Source: Chaunax sp. Z400 (taxonomy: Eukaryota > Chordata > Actinopteri > Lophiiformes > Chaunacidae). From it: a stretch of DNA of 64,000 nt. Below are positions 1 to 14,182 of this stretch, piece by piece. Every line of letters begins with the position of its first letter. The stretch's first letter is position 1. The DNA is taken from positions 3,723,908 through 3,787,907 of the forward strand of contig CM075192.1 in NCBI GenBank assembly GCA_037577475.1, in the 5' to 3' direction. Position numbers and translations under genes: made by a program. The notes under the pieces were generated by a model. It was given only the letters and a program-made list of their open reading frames with translations, was not told the origin of the DNA and ran no database searches.

Positions 1-3000
1 TGAGCTGCCACAACATCTCTGTTGTTCTATGGATTCTGGTATGTGGGTATAGACCTGTCCCTTCACAACCATGGAGCATGTGGCATCAAATTCAAAATGA
101 GTGCATATTAACAAACATCAGTGAAGTTTATCAGTGTCAACGTACATTTTCACATATTATTACAGTACAATATATTCTGAATGTATTTGGGGTTGTTCTC
201 ACCTATGCTGTAGTTTTTCTGCTGTTATAATAATAAACAATAAAAATAAACTAAATGTAATGTTGATATCCTCTGGTTCAGATACTGAAGGAAGATTCTG
301 TATGTAGTTGCTACGTTGAATAAATCCAAAATTAGTTTGGCTTCAGTATACAGGTATGCCCCCAACACCTTTAACACCGAGCTTTTGATATAAGTAAATA
401 TACTTTCCTGGATTTTTCAGATGCCATCTTGATACTTGGTGGAGATTTTATTCTGTTAATTGATCCAGAGATCGATTCCACCAATCCTGTTCTGGAATCA
501 TGCAGAGCACCATCATCTTATATTTTATCCTTCCAGACAGAGTGAAATGTTATAGATCTTTGGCGCTTATTAAATCCTTTCCACTAAAGATTATACCTTT
601 TTTTCTTCACAGCATCAATCGTTTTCCAGCATTATATATATCCTTTATATTTATTTATATATATAAAACTCCAAAGTGATTTTAAACATTATTATTCTGC
701 ATTATTTTAGTACTTTCAAACTTCCTTATTATTGTTCTCCTTGTTAAAATGTTTCATGTTACTTTTCATTTACCATAATTCTCATCTCATCTGCATCACA
801 ATATGATTCTGCAGCAGGCCTGCACAGCTCGCTCTTATGGCTTTCAGATACTGAACAATGTGTGTTGTGACTGATGCAGAATTAATGAGAACACAGACTG
901 ATCAGGATGGGGGGGTGGATCAGACTTCAGCTGCTCTTTGCACATTTTAATTCTGAGGCCCTTTAACTATTTTGTGCCGTTTGACTCTTATTTTCTGCTG
1001 CAGTTTTCTCTACTGCTTCGCAAAAATGCATCCTGAAGAGTGGTGTGGTGAGATGCATTTATAATAAATGTCCCCAAACAACCTGCCCACCTGTCAGAAA
1101 TCCCTTTAAGGATGTACTGAACCCGATCTTGCAGTGTCTCTTTAATCAGACCTGTGTACACAGCAGCTGGCAGGAACAACTGCTCCACGGAGGAGGACCA
1201 AACAGCTCTAGAGAGACAGACCCGGCCTGACCTCAGTGATAGAGAGAGACAGACGCTGAACTCGTCTACCTCTCCACTCTGAGTCTCTTCTGATGTCACA
1301 CAGAACAATCGTACGTCGCTGCTGACGCTCGTGCAGCCAGTAACTAAACAGACTGTCTGACGGCTGATAGGTCGGTCGGACTTTGACCCAGGCTGAAGCT
1401 AAACAGCCCCGTTATCCAGTGTCAGCCTGGTGCTTCCTCCGGTCCCGTCTGATGCCCTCCCACACTGTGAGGAATCGTCTCCAAACCACCCACTCTCTCT
1501 TATGTAAGGGGATAATCCTATGCAATGGTTCAAACTATGGATAGCTGGAGGAGTAGAAGCACAGAACTAAGGGACATCTATGGTGACATCAGTGCATTAA
1601 TGTTTGATAAGCAGAAAACCTCGCTGGAGAGAAGTCTTCTAACTTAAACTGTGCTATCTGTAAAATGCAGCAGAACATTTGAATAGCCTCTCTGACTCTT
1701 CAAGGACCCCGGCGACCCCAGACTTCCTGGCTCTCTCTCAGACATCTCAATCACCTTCCCCTCTGCTTAAAAATCTCACATGAACACTCGCTGTGTGGCT
1801 TCTCAAACAGAAACAAAGAGGCAGCCTCTCCATCATCCAGAAAACCATAAGCTTCCCTTTATCTGTCCACCCTCATTAAACTCTGAATAACTCAGCAGAG
1901 AGGCAGAAAGACGAGAGAGGAGAGTGAATTCTGCTGGAGGAATAAAAGCCCCTTGAGGATGCCATTTTGAATGTGTGCCATGTTGAGCAGCCTGGATCCA
2001 GAGATCACCGAGACAACAGAGCAAGAAGAATAGTGTACAGACGGAGCTCCAGGCCAGCTGACCCACTGTACATAATGTACCGTGGATGTCATGTCATTGT
2101 ACGGAGAGGCTGGAGTCACGATGATGACCCATCACGACCTCAGAGCGAGGCAGAGGAAGGGGCTCTCAGAGGGAGGTCAGGGGGAGATGGTGGCACCGGA
2201 CTTGATATCTCTATTTAAAAGCTGCACTGGCAACCTTGTTGCACTGAATACAGCCCAATTATTTCAATACAGCAGTCCTGGGAAAGGGAAGCCCAGAGAA
2301 AAGGGGCACAAGAAAAGACAAATGGGCTTGACACTTTGGCAGGCGGGCTCAGGGAGGTAACAAGTTCATGGCCCTTTCAGAGGACATGGCCGCCTGCGGT
2401 GTGATGGATCATGGAGCCTCAGATGGGCCATCATGGTGGGACCCAGGGTAAAATGCATGGGAACCCAGCCTCCAGGAGGAAGGGAGTCATCCTGACGGGA
2501 GAATAAATTAATTCCTGGTGCTTCCAACAGTTTTCTCCATATGGAGCAGCAACACTGCTACAGACTGATCTTTTATGACACTACACACCACGTTATTTAT
2601 TTATTCTTACATAAATAGGTCAGACTAGTAAAGAGTGTCGTAAATAATGTGAATGAATGAATGCAGTTGAGTTAAAAAGACGGTAACAGGATAGATCCTT
2701 TAATGAACCAGAAAGACACCAAGGCTGAACCAATCCAACATGTCGGTTCAGCCTGCCTGGATAAAAGGTTACCAGGTTTGAGGAAATCAGTTCAGTAGTT
2801 TTTGTGTGATGAAAGAAGAAAGTGAAAATAAATCCCTGGCTCTGCCTCTTTATTCTGATCTTGAAACAAACCAACAAACAAATGGACACGGGAGGATAAA
2901 AGTTTAAGCTTCACTTCCATGAAGCTGCAGGACAACATGTGTCACACCTCAAAAAAAGATTCCACTCAATGCATCTAAAAAACACGTGTCATTGAATCTT

Positions 3001-4320
3001 CAGCCGCCTCACTTACAGTCTGATTTGTCATTTAACAAATCTCTAGAACAAGCTTCAGTGTTGAAACACTTGTGAGACAAGAAGACCGAATTGTTACCAA
3101 CTGCATTAAAGAACCTCATACATCTTAGACCTAAAGATCCTCCTTCATGCAGAAAACATAGTTCAAGCACTTTATTTTATTTATCGTCTGTTCTGAAAGC
3201 CTTACTGGATGAAGCCCTTAAACGCTCCTAAAATGTACAATAAGCATGAAAGGAGGATTTAATGATTAATAGTAGAATGTGGTGAAGGAAGAAAATGTTC
3301 AGTCTAATTGATATTTGTTACATTGACAGACATAAAGATTTGTTTGTGACACAGTGTAACTGAAACCAGCCTGAGGATGCAGCAGAGATCAGCCGCAGTA
3401 TGTCTGGTATGCCACAGATGACGACAACAGCCACGACTGCTGTAAACATGGTGAAGGGCTTTATCACTGATGAAGACGAGGCAGGGATACAACACTAAAC
3501 CTTCATCATTTCTCTCAGCCATAGCCCTGATGAGATGAGGTGAAATATCTATGAAATGTCAGACAACATGAAAATATTAAGGTGTATAAGATGGGTTACG
3601 TTTTTTAAGGAAAATATTATTTACAGCATCTCAAATGATTTTTTTTGTCCTCTATGACAAAAATATGGGTTTTTAATTGTTGGTCGAACAAAACAAGCAG
3701 AGTGAAAATGTCATTATGTCACCTACAGTTTATCACATGGACAAACAGCTAGGACACAGACATATGACATAATAATAATCTTAGCTCCACATCGGTGGTA
3801 GTTGCATGTTTGTAGCACTATTTGTTAACAGATACTGATAAACAAAGGTCAGTCCAGCAGATCAGGATTATTATAAACTCACTCAGAGATATGAACACTA
3901 TCACTGTAAAAAACAGTATTGCTACAATTTTAGTTTGAAAAATATTTATTTGAAGTTTTTAAAATGTAAAAAAACATATTTCAACATTTTCCCATTAAAG
4001 TAATGAAGACTGTTGTATTTATGTACGTTTAACTAAACAATAAAACATTCATTTTAAATTAAATGTATTACAGGTCAGTAAACTCTGGAAAAAGAACAAA
4101 CGTGTTCATGTTGAAGTGATGTTCAGGCTTTAATATTCTACAAGGAACACATTGAATAAACTGAAGGAGATTTTAATTTTAAAACTTTTAAAACCTTTAT
4201 TAACTCATGTCATTTTCACTTTAACTGCAGGTCCCATTTGGAGTCTTTTCTTCTGTGGTGGGATTCAATTTTTCCAAATGACTTAGAGGATTTATGAATA
4301 AATATTAAAATGTTTCACAC
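1..4320. other. Gene-free AT-rich stretch
   Basis: I see no exon with credible splice sites and no recognisable protein similarity here. The short open frames around 1.0-1.3 kb and 1.8-2.4 kb overlap each other on both strands and show no protein-like signature. The unusually GC-balanced blocks at about 1.0-1.5 kb and 1.95-2.5 kb could be conserved non-coding elements, but that cannot be judged without an alignment. Confidence 0.5.
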
Positions 4321-4323
4321 TTC

Positions 4324-4349
4324 TATATATATATATATATATATATATC
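4324..4349. repeat. (TA)n microsatellite
   Basis: An uninterrupted run of alternating T and A of about 25 bases in AT-rich DNA. Confidence 0.9.
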
Positions 4350-7300
4350 ATGTAAATACTGTACAGAGTACATACTGTGTATGCTGGGAATGCTTTATAG
4401 CAATTATTGATTAATGTCAACTCCACAGCTCAATTAGGCCAGATCTTTACATTTTAAAACAGCTTTTTCAAACTAGAGGTCTAATCATTTAATTTGAAAT
4501 CAATAGTTTCATTTAATTAATATTGATATAGAAATTTTAATTACTATGTTTTTAGGCTTGGTTCAGGTTGGCAGCTGCTGATGGTGAGAAAGAAAAGTTT
4601 TTAAAAAATCATAATATTTACCTTCTGAAGAAAATGTATTTAATCTGGTTCATCTTCCATTAAATAATTAAAACCTCCTCTGCTGTAAACATTTTTATCG
4701 TCTGACCCTCAGTCATTTTGTCTTAAGTATTTTTACCCATAATGCTTTGTTCTGTGTCAAAATGGACCTGACCTGTTATGCCTCTCAGCTTTATTTTAAT
4801 TAAAACCTATGGGTGATTATTTTAGTTGTGTCCTCAGATCAGTTGGGACTGAAAACATCTCAATGAGGGCTTTAATTAAATGTATAATACTCATATTCAC
4901 CTGAAATGGTCCTTAAGCCTGTTTGGCTCCAACATGTGATGTTTTAAATAAAGATTTACAGATTCTTTCCTGAAGAAATCATGAAACTGTCTTTAAATGC
5001 CTTTTGCAATGATAATGTAGGTTAAAATAAAATGGATGCTCCTCTCTGTCCACCAAAATGTAACATGTCCTTGCCTGACCCCGTGTTCCATCCCTCCACC
5101 AAGATTAGTGCATATCAGCTCATTAAATGATGGAATCCTGCCAACAGACAAACAAACAAGCAAACAGGCATCATAACTCCTCAGTGGAGGAAACCAGTAA
5201 AGACAAGTGTCTCTTCTCCCCTATAGCACCACGGTATCTGTGGCCCATTTCCACAGCCGAGGAATAATAAACCTGTCGACAACAAATCTCATGGGAAGCT
5301 GTTTGCTGACATTCTGTTGTCACTGGCAAGGCATGCTGGGATAGCTAATGGGACAGCCCTGAACAGGTGAGGTGTCTGACAGCCCTAATATAAATAAATA
5401 GTCATCAATAATAACCTCTCTAACTTAAAATCACAAACTCATCTCCAGTGTAAAAAACAAACAAACTTCACTTTATTTCTGTAGAAATCCAGTAATATTG
5501 TTGGACTGAGGTTTTTAAAGGCTCCATTTATTAAAGAGAATAAAGTGAATGATTATCATTAATTGCATAGTTTTGAAAATGTGGATTTTCAGGGAAAAAA
5601 TTTATAATTTTAGTGAAAATTAAAAATGTCAATTTTGAAGTAAAAAACAAACTGAACATCTACCTGACATCCTGAAAACAAGCTGTAATTAAACTAATAA
5701 TAAACACCAATCACTGAATCTGTCTGCATCCACAGACACTAGAAATCAAAAATAATAACACACACATTAAACCTGCCTCCACAGAATGAATCATGTCTTT
5801 GTATCGCTGCAGTGAGAGAGCTCCCATCCTAAATACATCTGTTATTTCTCCCTTATTGTAGCACGTGGTTGCATTGGGCGAGTCTGTCCTCCCTCAGCAC
5901 GTGCACACATGTGAACATCAGAGCTCATCAACTAAACAGTCCCCATATGTAGAGCTGAGGGAGCAGCTGGAGTTCTAGTGCTGACACTCCGCTGTGGGTG
6001 ACACCGGTCGGATGGCGCTGACAGTCTGTCTTGTTATACAAGCCTCAGCAGTACAGTTTGTTTTTTCAATTCAAAGCACCAGAAGATGTGAAAACACTGT
6101 GTGCAAAAGAAGAGGAAGAAGAAGAAGACAGGAGTTTGGAAGCAGGTAAAAAGAAGAGTGAGCTGAGTTTTGGTGTTTCCTGGACACTGACCTGGACACC
6201 AGAGTAAATCCAGCGCTGGTCAGCCTCTCATCTGGCTTCTCCTCTCAGATTTCACTCCAGCTCCTTCCTCACTGCCTTCTGAAGTTGGTCCTTCTTCTAT
6301 TTCTGAGGAAAACCTCGCTGACAGAGGAAGGAATGAGGGAAAGGAAGAAGGAGATGGGAGGTGAAGCCTTTTCTTCTTACTCGTCATATTTTCTTTACTT
6401 CTTCCTTGTTCTATTTTGCACTAGCTCCTCTTGCTCTTCCATAGCTAAAAACCTCTCCACACACTCTGTACTGGGAGAGGAGGGGAAATAACATTGCTAG
6501 AGAGAGAGAGAGTCAGAGAGTGAGAGAGAGAGAGAGAGTCAGTTAGAGGGAGAGGGAGAGAGAGAGAGCAACAACAGGAGTGAGCTCAGTCACCTCGTCT
6601 CCCTCCTGTTCAAATTTAGAGGCTGGATCTCAGGCTGCAAGGCGAACTCTACTGGGCATGCCCACAACCGAGAGGCTCACTTTGTAATGAACACTCACTT
6701 CCTCTCCTGTTCTCCTCCCCCCTCCTCCATCGCAGCTCTGTCTCTCCCCTCATTTCACCTCCCCTCTCTCTCTCCAGCCCTCAGTTCAGCAGGGATCAGG
6801 AATGCTGCTCAGACTGAAGTCCAGCCGGCTCCAAGGAGCAAAAAACAAACTCACCCCTCAAACCCAGCAGAATGAGAATAGAGAGTAAAATAAGGAAAAC
6901 TAAATATGACACGATTCTATGAATATGCAGGAAAATCCCCACATTTTCAGTCATAGACTAGTTGTGTCGCACATTTCCAATCCATGCTAATCAATCATGT
7001 GTAAATTAGACGGCTGTCTAGACCTCAGTGATGTCACACCTAATCCTAATCCAATGGACATGTCGCTCAAAATGTCAAAGCAATGAAACAGTCGAGGTGA
7101 CTGATTATAAAATGTGTTCATGTGAACGACTTCCTGCATCACCTGAGTTTTAGGACCTGGACCTGTCATCCTGTTTGAGGCCTGGACTCTGCTGTGTTCG
7201 GACTGATGACCCTCATCTCAGAGGGATGTTTTAAAGCAGCGGTCTTTACGGCGACGTGTCACATATTTCGTTAGCGATTCAGCCTCGTGTCTGTGGTATC

Positions 7301-9003
7301 TTAGGCTCCCCACGCTGACCCAGATTCTCTCCAGCTAACTATCAGGACGCTGTGTATCAAAACCAGGATGTGGAAGAGGACAGCGAGTTCAGAGACAGAA
7401 GAGAGACGGTTCATCCAGCATCTGTAATGTGCTACTCAAGGAACAGCACATCTTTAATGCTACCAAAACGACACAGGGCAATTCAGCTGTTCAAAGAAAC
7501 ACTGGGACAAGACAGAGCCTCTGACTTAGGGCTCGATGCAAAACATTATACATAATCACAAAAATCATTCTGTTGCCAGAGCTGGAGTATGGATCCAGAG
7601 ACATGAGCAGAGAGTAATCCGTCTGCACCATCTGAAGGGTGGAGATAAGGGCCAGGTGGAGGAACAGGAGGTCCAGACGGCTGCAGGCTTGACCCCATGA
7701 GGTCAGAGGTCATGGGAAACAGCAGGTCAATACGAAGATGAGAGGTCAATGTCACGGCTGGATAATCCAGCCAGCGACCTGGTAGAAGGAGGAGGATGGA
7801 GCGATGCGGAGCAGGGCTGAAAATTAAAAACTACAAGTCGAACAAAGGAGGATGGGGTTCAGAAGGAGTCAGGGTCGAACTTCCTGTGAAGAAATACTGT
7901 TGATTTAACTGTGGGAGTGTGAACACAGAAGGAATGCCAGCAGAAGCACAGTGATGTACATCTAAAGTGAAAGTGTTGAGATGTGGCTACCCAAATGGAG
8001 GTAAAGGCACACATGTTATGTCTTTACACATGTTCTTCACATGAAAACAGACACGAGTTCAGAGTCAGAAACACATGAGCTCTTTGTTGTAAGAGACCTT
8101 GTAAAATACCTTCAACAACCTTTTTTCCGTTTGCATTCACATCAATAGGAACGCTGAAGTGATGTCAGCTGGGTGCTCATTGCTTTACCAGCATTGCTTC
8201 TGTACGACATACAACAGCAACAATTCAGCATTAGCCTGAGTTTTGTTCCATTTTTTAAGGCTAATGTCACAACCAGGTTTTTAAAAATGGAGGTGTGCAG
8301 CATTGACTCGTTTTCCACCAATCACTGACCAGGACTCCCTGAAAGAAGAGATCTTGTTCCTGGGTAACAAAGGATAAATAAAAAAATAAAACCTAGGTCA
8401 CTCAAGGTTCCTCCTGTCCTTGTGCAGGACCTTCTCATTGTATAGTTTTTGCACTATGCAATAAAAAAGGTTTTCTAGAACTATGAAAAGGTTTTTCCTG
8501 TCCAAACATGTCTTATGTGTGTTTATTAATAGATTAGAGGATCATTTTATTAACTAACTGATTCATGTTGAACTTTGCTTCTTTTTCCACGTTGTTTTCT
8601 GATCAGACTCACTTTGACTCATTAATCCTCTACAAATAATCGCCCCTTTATCGACTCTACTGAAATGTGTAATGAACCAAATGCTTGCTGATCAGACATA
8701 CTGACCAGCATATCATGGTGGCTCTGCAGCCTCCTGTTAGGAACAAAACAGACAAATTAGCCCTGGTCGTGTCAGAACCATCTGGGCCTGCGGTTGCAGA
8801 CCACACTGTCCTGCTCCTCTTAGCTGCACACTGGCTCATTAGCCCTCTCACCCCAGTCTCTAAGGACCTGTGACCCCGGCTATTGTCTGGCTCAGGAGCC
8901 CCGGCGCCCAACAAAGCCCTGTCATTAAGTCGGACTTTGCCACTCCCTCCGCCACAACCTGCAGCCCGTCCTGTTTGGGATGAAATGAAGTGGGTCAGAC
9001 AAA
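4350..9003. other. Gene-free stretch with purine-rich patch
   Basis: No supportable gene. A GA-rich patch lies at about 6500-6570 (short GAGAGA runs). Segments near 5.2-5.4 kb and 8.7-9.0 kb are GC-balanced and could be regulatory or conserved non-coding DNA. The overlapping open frames at 8.66-9.25 kb read through on both strands across a poly-C run and are not convincing as coding. Confidence 0.45.
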
Positions 9004-9023
9004 CCCCCCCCCCCCCCCCCCCC
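9004..9023. repeat. Poly-C homopolymer (20 C)
   Basis: Twenty consecutive C residues, preceded by AAA. The length is probably polymorphic and prone to sequencing error. Confidence 0.9.
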
Positions 9024-12000
9024 ATGACCTTAACACCCCTGACGACCACCAGCCTGCTGCCCCCACCTTCAAAAAGGACGGGGAGTGACAAGCTGTTAAC
9101 AGGTGGTAGAGGTATGGCGTCCATCCACCTGCTAATGTGCAAACACAGATTTGTGAGGTGTCTTGGTGAAGTACAGCGAGACGACTCTCATGTAAAACAA
9201 TCACAGTGGAAGGTCAGCAGTTTGTTCTCTGAGTCAATAAACCAATAAGATCAGACAGACATGATCAACCTGCCTTTCCTCAAACATGATGCTGCCTTGC
9301 GTTGCTTGTACCTTATGAGCACAAATAAGAAATGAATTCATATAAACACAATGAGCTCACTATGATTTATTTTCTAATGGATATAACAAATATACAGCAT
9401 TATTTTACCATTATTAAACCAGTGCTATTCTAACACATGTTGTATAGAGTGAAGCTACTGCAGTAGTGTCTTTGTGACTATCATGTTTCATAAGTTGTAA
9501 AAGACAAATGTCACTTTTTACGAGGCTGTAAAGACGTCAGTCACCACAGCTATTGAGAATAAATGTACTGTTACATGTAACTGAAGAATCAATATGCTTT
9601 TAGTAGACTGTTCCTTTTGATTAAATCAATTACTTTGGGAATAAGAATAATGGGAAATAAATCATGTTCAGCCTTCATTGTCTGTTAAAATAGAGGGAGG
9701 ACAGACAGCAACTACAGCCTATAATCTCTTCAACCTCTTTCACCTGTTGATGGAGGAACTGATGGCCTGTTTGTACGTTTTTATTACGCAGACAGAGAGC
9801 AGTGACTGGTCTACGGTCTGCTGTGGGCTTTAAACAGGGATAAAACTGCAGACTGATCAGTTCTGAGAGGTTCAATAAGTTCCTCTTGTTCTTCAATGTT
9901 CAACAGGATAAATCACACATGGAGCACCAGCACCACCTGTTGGACTAAAGCCATACTGCAGTCAGTCTACAGAGACTAAGACAGGAATCCCCAGCAGGTT
10001 TTTATGTCTTTTAAAATCCATTTGAATTTCATTTGACTTAGTTTTCTTCAACACTTAATGTAAGCTATTGAAGAAAACTTTATTGTGAAGCTTGTCCCTC
10101 CTACTTTCTGTACATTTTTGCATTATTGCATCATTTTAGTAAGAAACAAAATATTGATCATTTATAAATAATAAATACTGTCGTATGTTTGTAACAAATA
10201 TCAAAGTATTGATATTTTTCCAAAACCACTTGTTTAAACACTGTAATATCTGCATTTGAAAGTAGTGAAAGTACCAAACCTATTAAATAAAACAGATCTA
10301 CGATGAGATTTTCAACTCAAGGTTGCACAGTTGTTAACATTATTCTAAATGTGTTGGTCTGCAGTATGTGCAGTGTTTTTTCTTCATGAACATTGTGTGC
10401 AGGTTGTTAATAATAAAAAAAAATCCTGGGACTCACCCTGAAAGCTTAAAGAGAGCATGGTTTGTTTGATTGAGTGTACAGTACATGTGCTGCTAGGCGA
10501 TGTGTGCGTACCTCAGTGCTAACACACACAAATAAAACACAACATGAGATCTGATAGAGATAACCTCAGCAGAAGTCTCCCTGTTGGGTATGACGTAGCT
10601 TCCAGGTAGCAGGTAAGGTAGCAGCTGATCTCATCTGGTGGAGGATGTCCACACTCAGGCTGCACGCTAATGCTATTAGCTTATCTTCAAAGTGGTGACA
10701 TATAAAACATCTTTTCATTGCATGTTGGGATCAGAGGGTTTCTGGGGACTGTGAGCTGTATGGAGTCTTCCTCAGCTGTTCAGCAGAATGCCGCTACACT
10801 GTTTTGCTGTGAAGAAACTTCACCTGACCCTCCATCAGTATGAGGATTACAGAATTCTGAGGGCATGGCTCTCCACACCTGTGTGATCTCCTTAAACCTT
10901 ATACTCCATCCTGTGCTAAGAAATGTTTCAGCTCTCAGATAGGTCCTAATTCTCTGATTACTTCAGGACGTATCTGTTACATTTGTCCTTATAGCAGGTT
11001 ATTCTCAGACCCATTGAAGCCGAGTGCTTTTAGTCCTGCATGTCTGCCCTGAAACAAGAAAACTGTCTGAAAACCACTGTTCTCTAACGCTCTCTCTCTC
11101 TCTCTTCTCTGTGCTCTCCTGTGAAATGCTGCTCACATTCCAGTGAGGTGCATTTGTGATATTGGGTTTTACAAATAGAACTGACTTAACTTGACTCAGG
11201 AGAACCAGTAGGCCTACCTGAATCTGAAAACAGGACAGAAACAGGCCTGCAGGTGCTGAACCAGAACAAACACAATAACATTCATTACTTAGGTGATCGA
11301 CCTGATTGAGAATCTACTGTACTGTCAGAGTGGACCAATCAGAGCAGAGCTGAACTACACCTGCTGTTTTTACACAGATCAGCAATGCAGACCTTTACAC
11401 TCACATTCTATATTTACTCTGAACCAACGGAGCATGACGCCGCTCCAGTGTGTGATTTTAGACATATAACACAGCAGCGTCTGCATACAGCATGACGTCT
11501 TACAGCTTTGTGATCAAGGAAATAACATGTTAGAATAATCATTTATCTTCCTTTTTGGATGGTGGTGATTAAGCAGCTTCTCTGTCTCCCCAGTTTGAAA
11601 ACATCGTCATGTGATTTTCCTCTTCTTTGAGTTTACTGCTAACAGCAACTGGCTGCTTTTGAAATCTGCAGGTGTGAGTTACACTGATGACACGTCATTA
11701 AAAAGTCACAACCTCTTCCTGTCCTATCACCTCGCTCCTTTTTATACAGATGTTGATTCTGAGCTTTTATTATATCTGCTGCCGGCTCAGAGGCAGAACG
11801 ATCACCTCATTACACCTTTGTAAGGTTAATAGTCTATATAGTAAAATCCTGCCTTGAACAGGCTGTGTAAATGGAGCTACTGTCTCATACTCCTCATAGA
11901 TGGACCAGGCCTCTGTGAAAAGAGCTAAAACAACCTGAAACTCCAAGAAAAAAAATAAAGTAGAAATAAAAATAGCAATCAAATAAATCATGCAGAAAAA

Positions 12001-12335
12001 TAACACTAAGAAATACAAAAATACAAGGAAAATCGTAGAAAATTAGAAGATTATATTATTATTAATTAATCATTAGTATAATTAATAAATTATTTTGGTA
12101 ATCTTTAATGACTGATTACCCAGAACCAAAATTAAAAAATAGTCACTATAGACAAAGAAAAGCTGTAAATCCTTCACACTTAGAAAGTTAGGAGTAGAGA
12201 CCTTTTGGCATTCTTACTGGAAAATTACTGAAATTATTAACTATTTATCAGAATGAGTTTCAATCAACTAATTAAGCAACTGCTTTTTGGTAGACAGGAG
12301 TATTAATTAGATGCCAGTTTCCCATTCAAGTGGAT
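9024..12335. other. Gene-free stretch
   Basis: No exon or repeat family recognised apart from a short (CT)n run near 11.09 kb. Open frames are short and lack protein-like features. Confidence 0.45.
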
Positions 12336-12376
12336 GGGAAACTGTGTCCAAATTTTTGACTGGTACTGTATATTTT
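12336..12376. mobile_element. Tc1/mariner terminal repeat remnant
   Basis: The string GTGTCCAAATTTTTGACTGG followed by TACTGTA matches the familiar end of fish Tc1-like elements, in which the inverted terminal repeat reads out to a TA target. The opposite end was not found, so this is a solo terminus or a decayed copy. The family assignment rests on recall of the motif. Confidence 0.55.
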
Positions 12377-13380
12377 ATATATTATGTGTACATGTGTATA
12401 TATGTGATAATATATATTATCATATATAGGCCTATTCATATATTACAACTGGGGATGCACAAGCCGGTGGACTGAGGTGCCTGAATTAACGGGCTGTCAT
12501 GAAGGACATAAAACCTGTCAGTTCGTCAATGGACGGAAAAATCCACTAATAATAATAAAAGAAATTCATATAAGATGGGTTTGTGGAAGTCATGGAGCAC
12601 AAGCTTCATCTAATCTCCCTACTGCTCTTTATCTTAGTCTTCCAACCACGAACACACTATAACCAGTGAAATGATTGATCAGTGAGCGACCTGATCCTGA
12701 AGCCGTCAGAGAGCATCTGAGCAGCATCACCACACCAGCCCTGCTTCATAGTCCAGCTCCTGGACCAGGAGGCAATAGATTTCCAGAACGTGGACATGAA
12801 TTCGATCCAACCTGGAAAAAATAACCACTGTGTCGTCAATGTGGCTCTTTGATGCTTTTGTTGGAGCGACCTCACGTCCTCACAGCCAATCATTACATTC
12901 CAACGTTTTTGACTCATCACCAATAACATGAAGGAGGACAGCTGGTCACCGGCTGTGAAGGTAAACTGACTGAAGTGGACAAACATGATGATGCAGTCAA
13001 AGTTTGATCATTACGACTATTTACCGGCGCCTCAGACTGCTGCACCGTCCTCAGGTAATACTGTATCCATGTCTCGTGCTTCTACTGTATGTTCGAAGGC
13101 TCCACCTGCTTTATTGGAGAACAGGCCGTGATGATTATTCAGACGTCCTGAAGACTATTGAGCTGCCAGAATAAGGAGCAGCGTCGACTGTTTGAAAGTT
13201 ACAGCTGCTTCCAAGAAGGAGGGCCTCGCCTTGCCTCGCCTCGCCAATAATCAGCGATCAATGTTAATGATGGTGTCACCATGAGTCCTGAGCCAGAAGC
13301 ACTTAAAAAAGTCTGCTTATTTAATTTATCCTTTTCCTATAAACATCAGTTCAAACGAGTGAGATTGAGCTGTATATAAT
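12377..13380. other. No recognised gene
   Basis: A 109-codon open frame on the - strand (12657-12986) is Trp- and Ser-rich and has no recognisable domain or exon context. I see nothing else supportable. Confidence 0.4.
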
Positions 13381-13381
13381 A

Positions 13382-13505
13382 TTCAATTCAATTTATTTGT
13401 ATAGCGCCAAATCACAACAGAAGTTATATCAGGACACTTTCCAAAAAGAGCAGGTCTAGACCGACTCTTTATTCTACAGAGAAGCAACAATCCCATCCCA
13501 TTCAT
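13382..13505. repeat. Dispersed teleost repeat fragment
   Basis: The sequence beginning TTCAATTTATTTGTATAGCG, followed by AAATCACAACA and GAGCAGGTCTAGACC, is a pattern found many times over in fish genomes, usually in introns and between genes. It probably derives from the 3' end of a retroposon. Only a truncated copy is present. Confidence 0.6.
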
Positions 13506-14180
13506 CTGCTGGGCCAACACATTCATTATTGTGTAATTATTTCAGAATAGAAGGGACCAGATTATCTGTTTTCAGCTCACAAGAATTAATATACAGCAAA
13601 TAAGGTGAACTTGGGAGGGACAGGGAGCCGCTGGAGGTTCTGGAGGACAGGGTTGATGTGGGTGAGGAGGCGAGAAGAGGAGTTCTGAATGTACTGAGGA
13701 CTTTGGATGTAAAAAAAGATGCTTTTACAGTATTTCCATCCATAAGTAACAAATGACAGAATATATGAACGTTTTGGTGAAGGGCTTTTCACTTTAAGGG
13801 TCCCTGATGACAAGACCTTTGGGAACCACTTGTGTAAGATTAAAAAAAAAAACAGAGATGTAGTGAACTAAAAAATCTAAGATAAGAAATCTAAGATAAA
13901 GGTTAGAGAAACAGGAACACTCATTCATAGTTTACCTCTTCTATTACATTAGCTGCTATGACGTTAGTCTAATACTAGAAGGATGAGAAGCTTCTAAAAG
14001 AATAAATGTGGTTCTGAGCCTTCTGATGACAGCAGACATTTACCCAGGTTATTTATGTAAAGGCTCTGCACACTGTGAGGTAATCCTACCCTACTCATGA
14101 GATTTACTTTATCATTCTGATTAATAAGGCCTCACATGTTCCCAGCATATCTTACATAACAATAAGAAATCAATGAAAAC
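13506..14180. other. No recognised gene
   Basis: The open frames on the - strand at 13.5-13.8 kb are short and mutually overlapping, and no domain is recognised. Confidence 0.4.
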
Positions 14181-14182
14181 AC

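Noticed and set aside
988..1308. 106-codon - strand frame and 61-codon + strand frame
   Set aside because: They overlap on opposite strands, and there are no recognisable domain or splice sites supporting either; possibly conserved non-coding DNA.
8657..9248. Overlapping frames of 121 and 161 codons on opposite strands
   Set aside because: Both depend on reading through a 20-base poly-C run, and neither resembles a protein.
12657..12986. 109-codon - strand frame
   Set aside because: No recognisable family, promoter or exon borders; chance is the simplest explanation.
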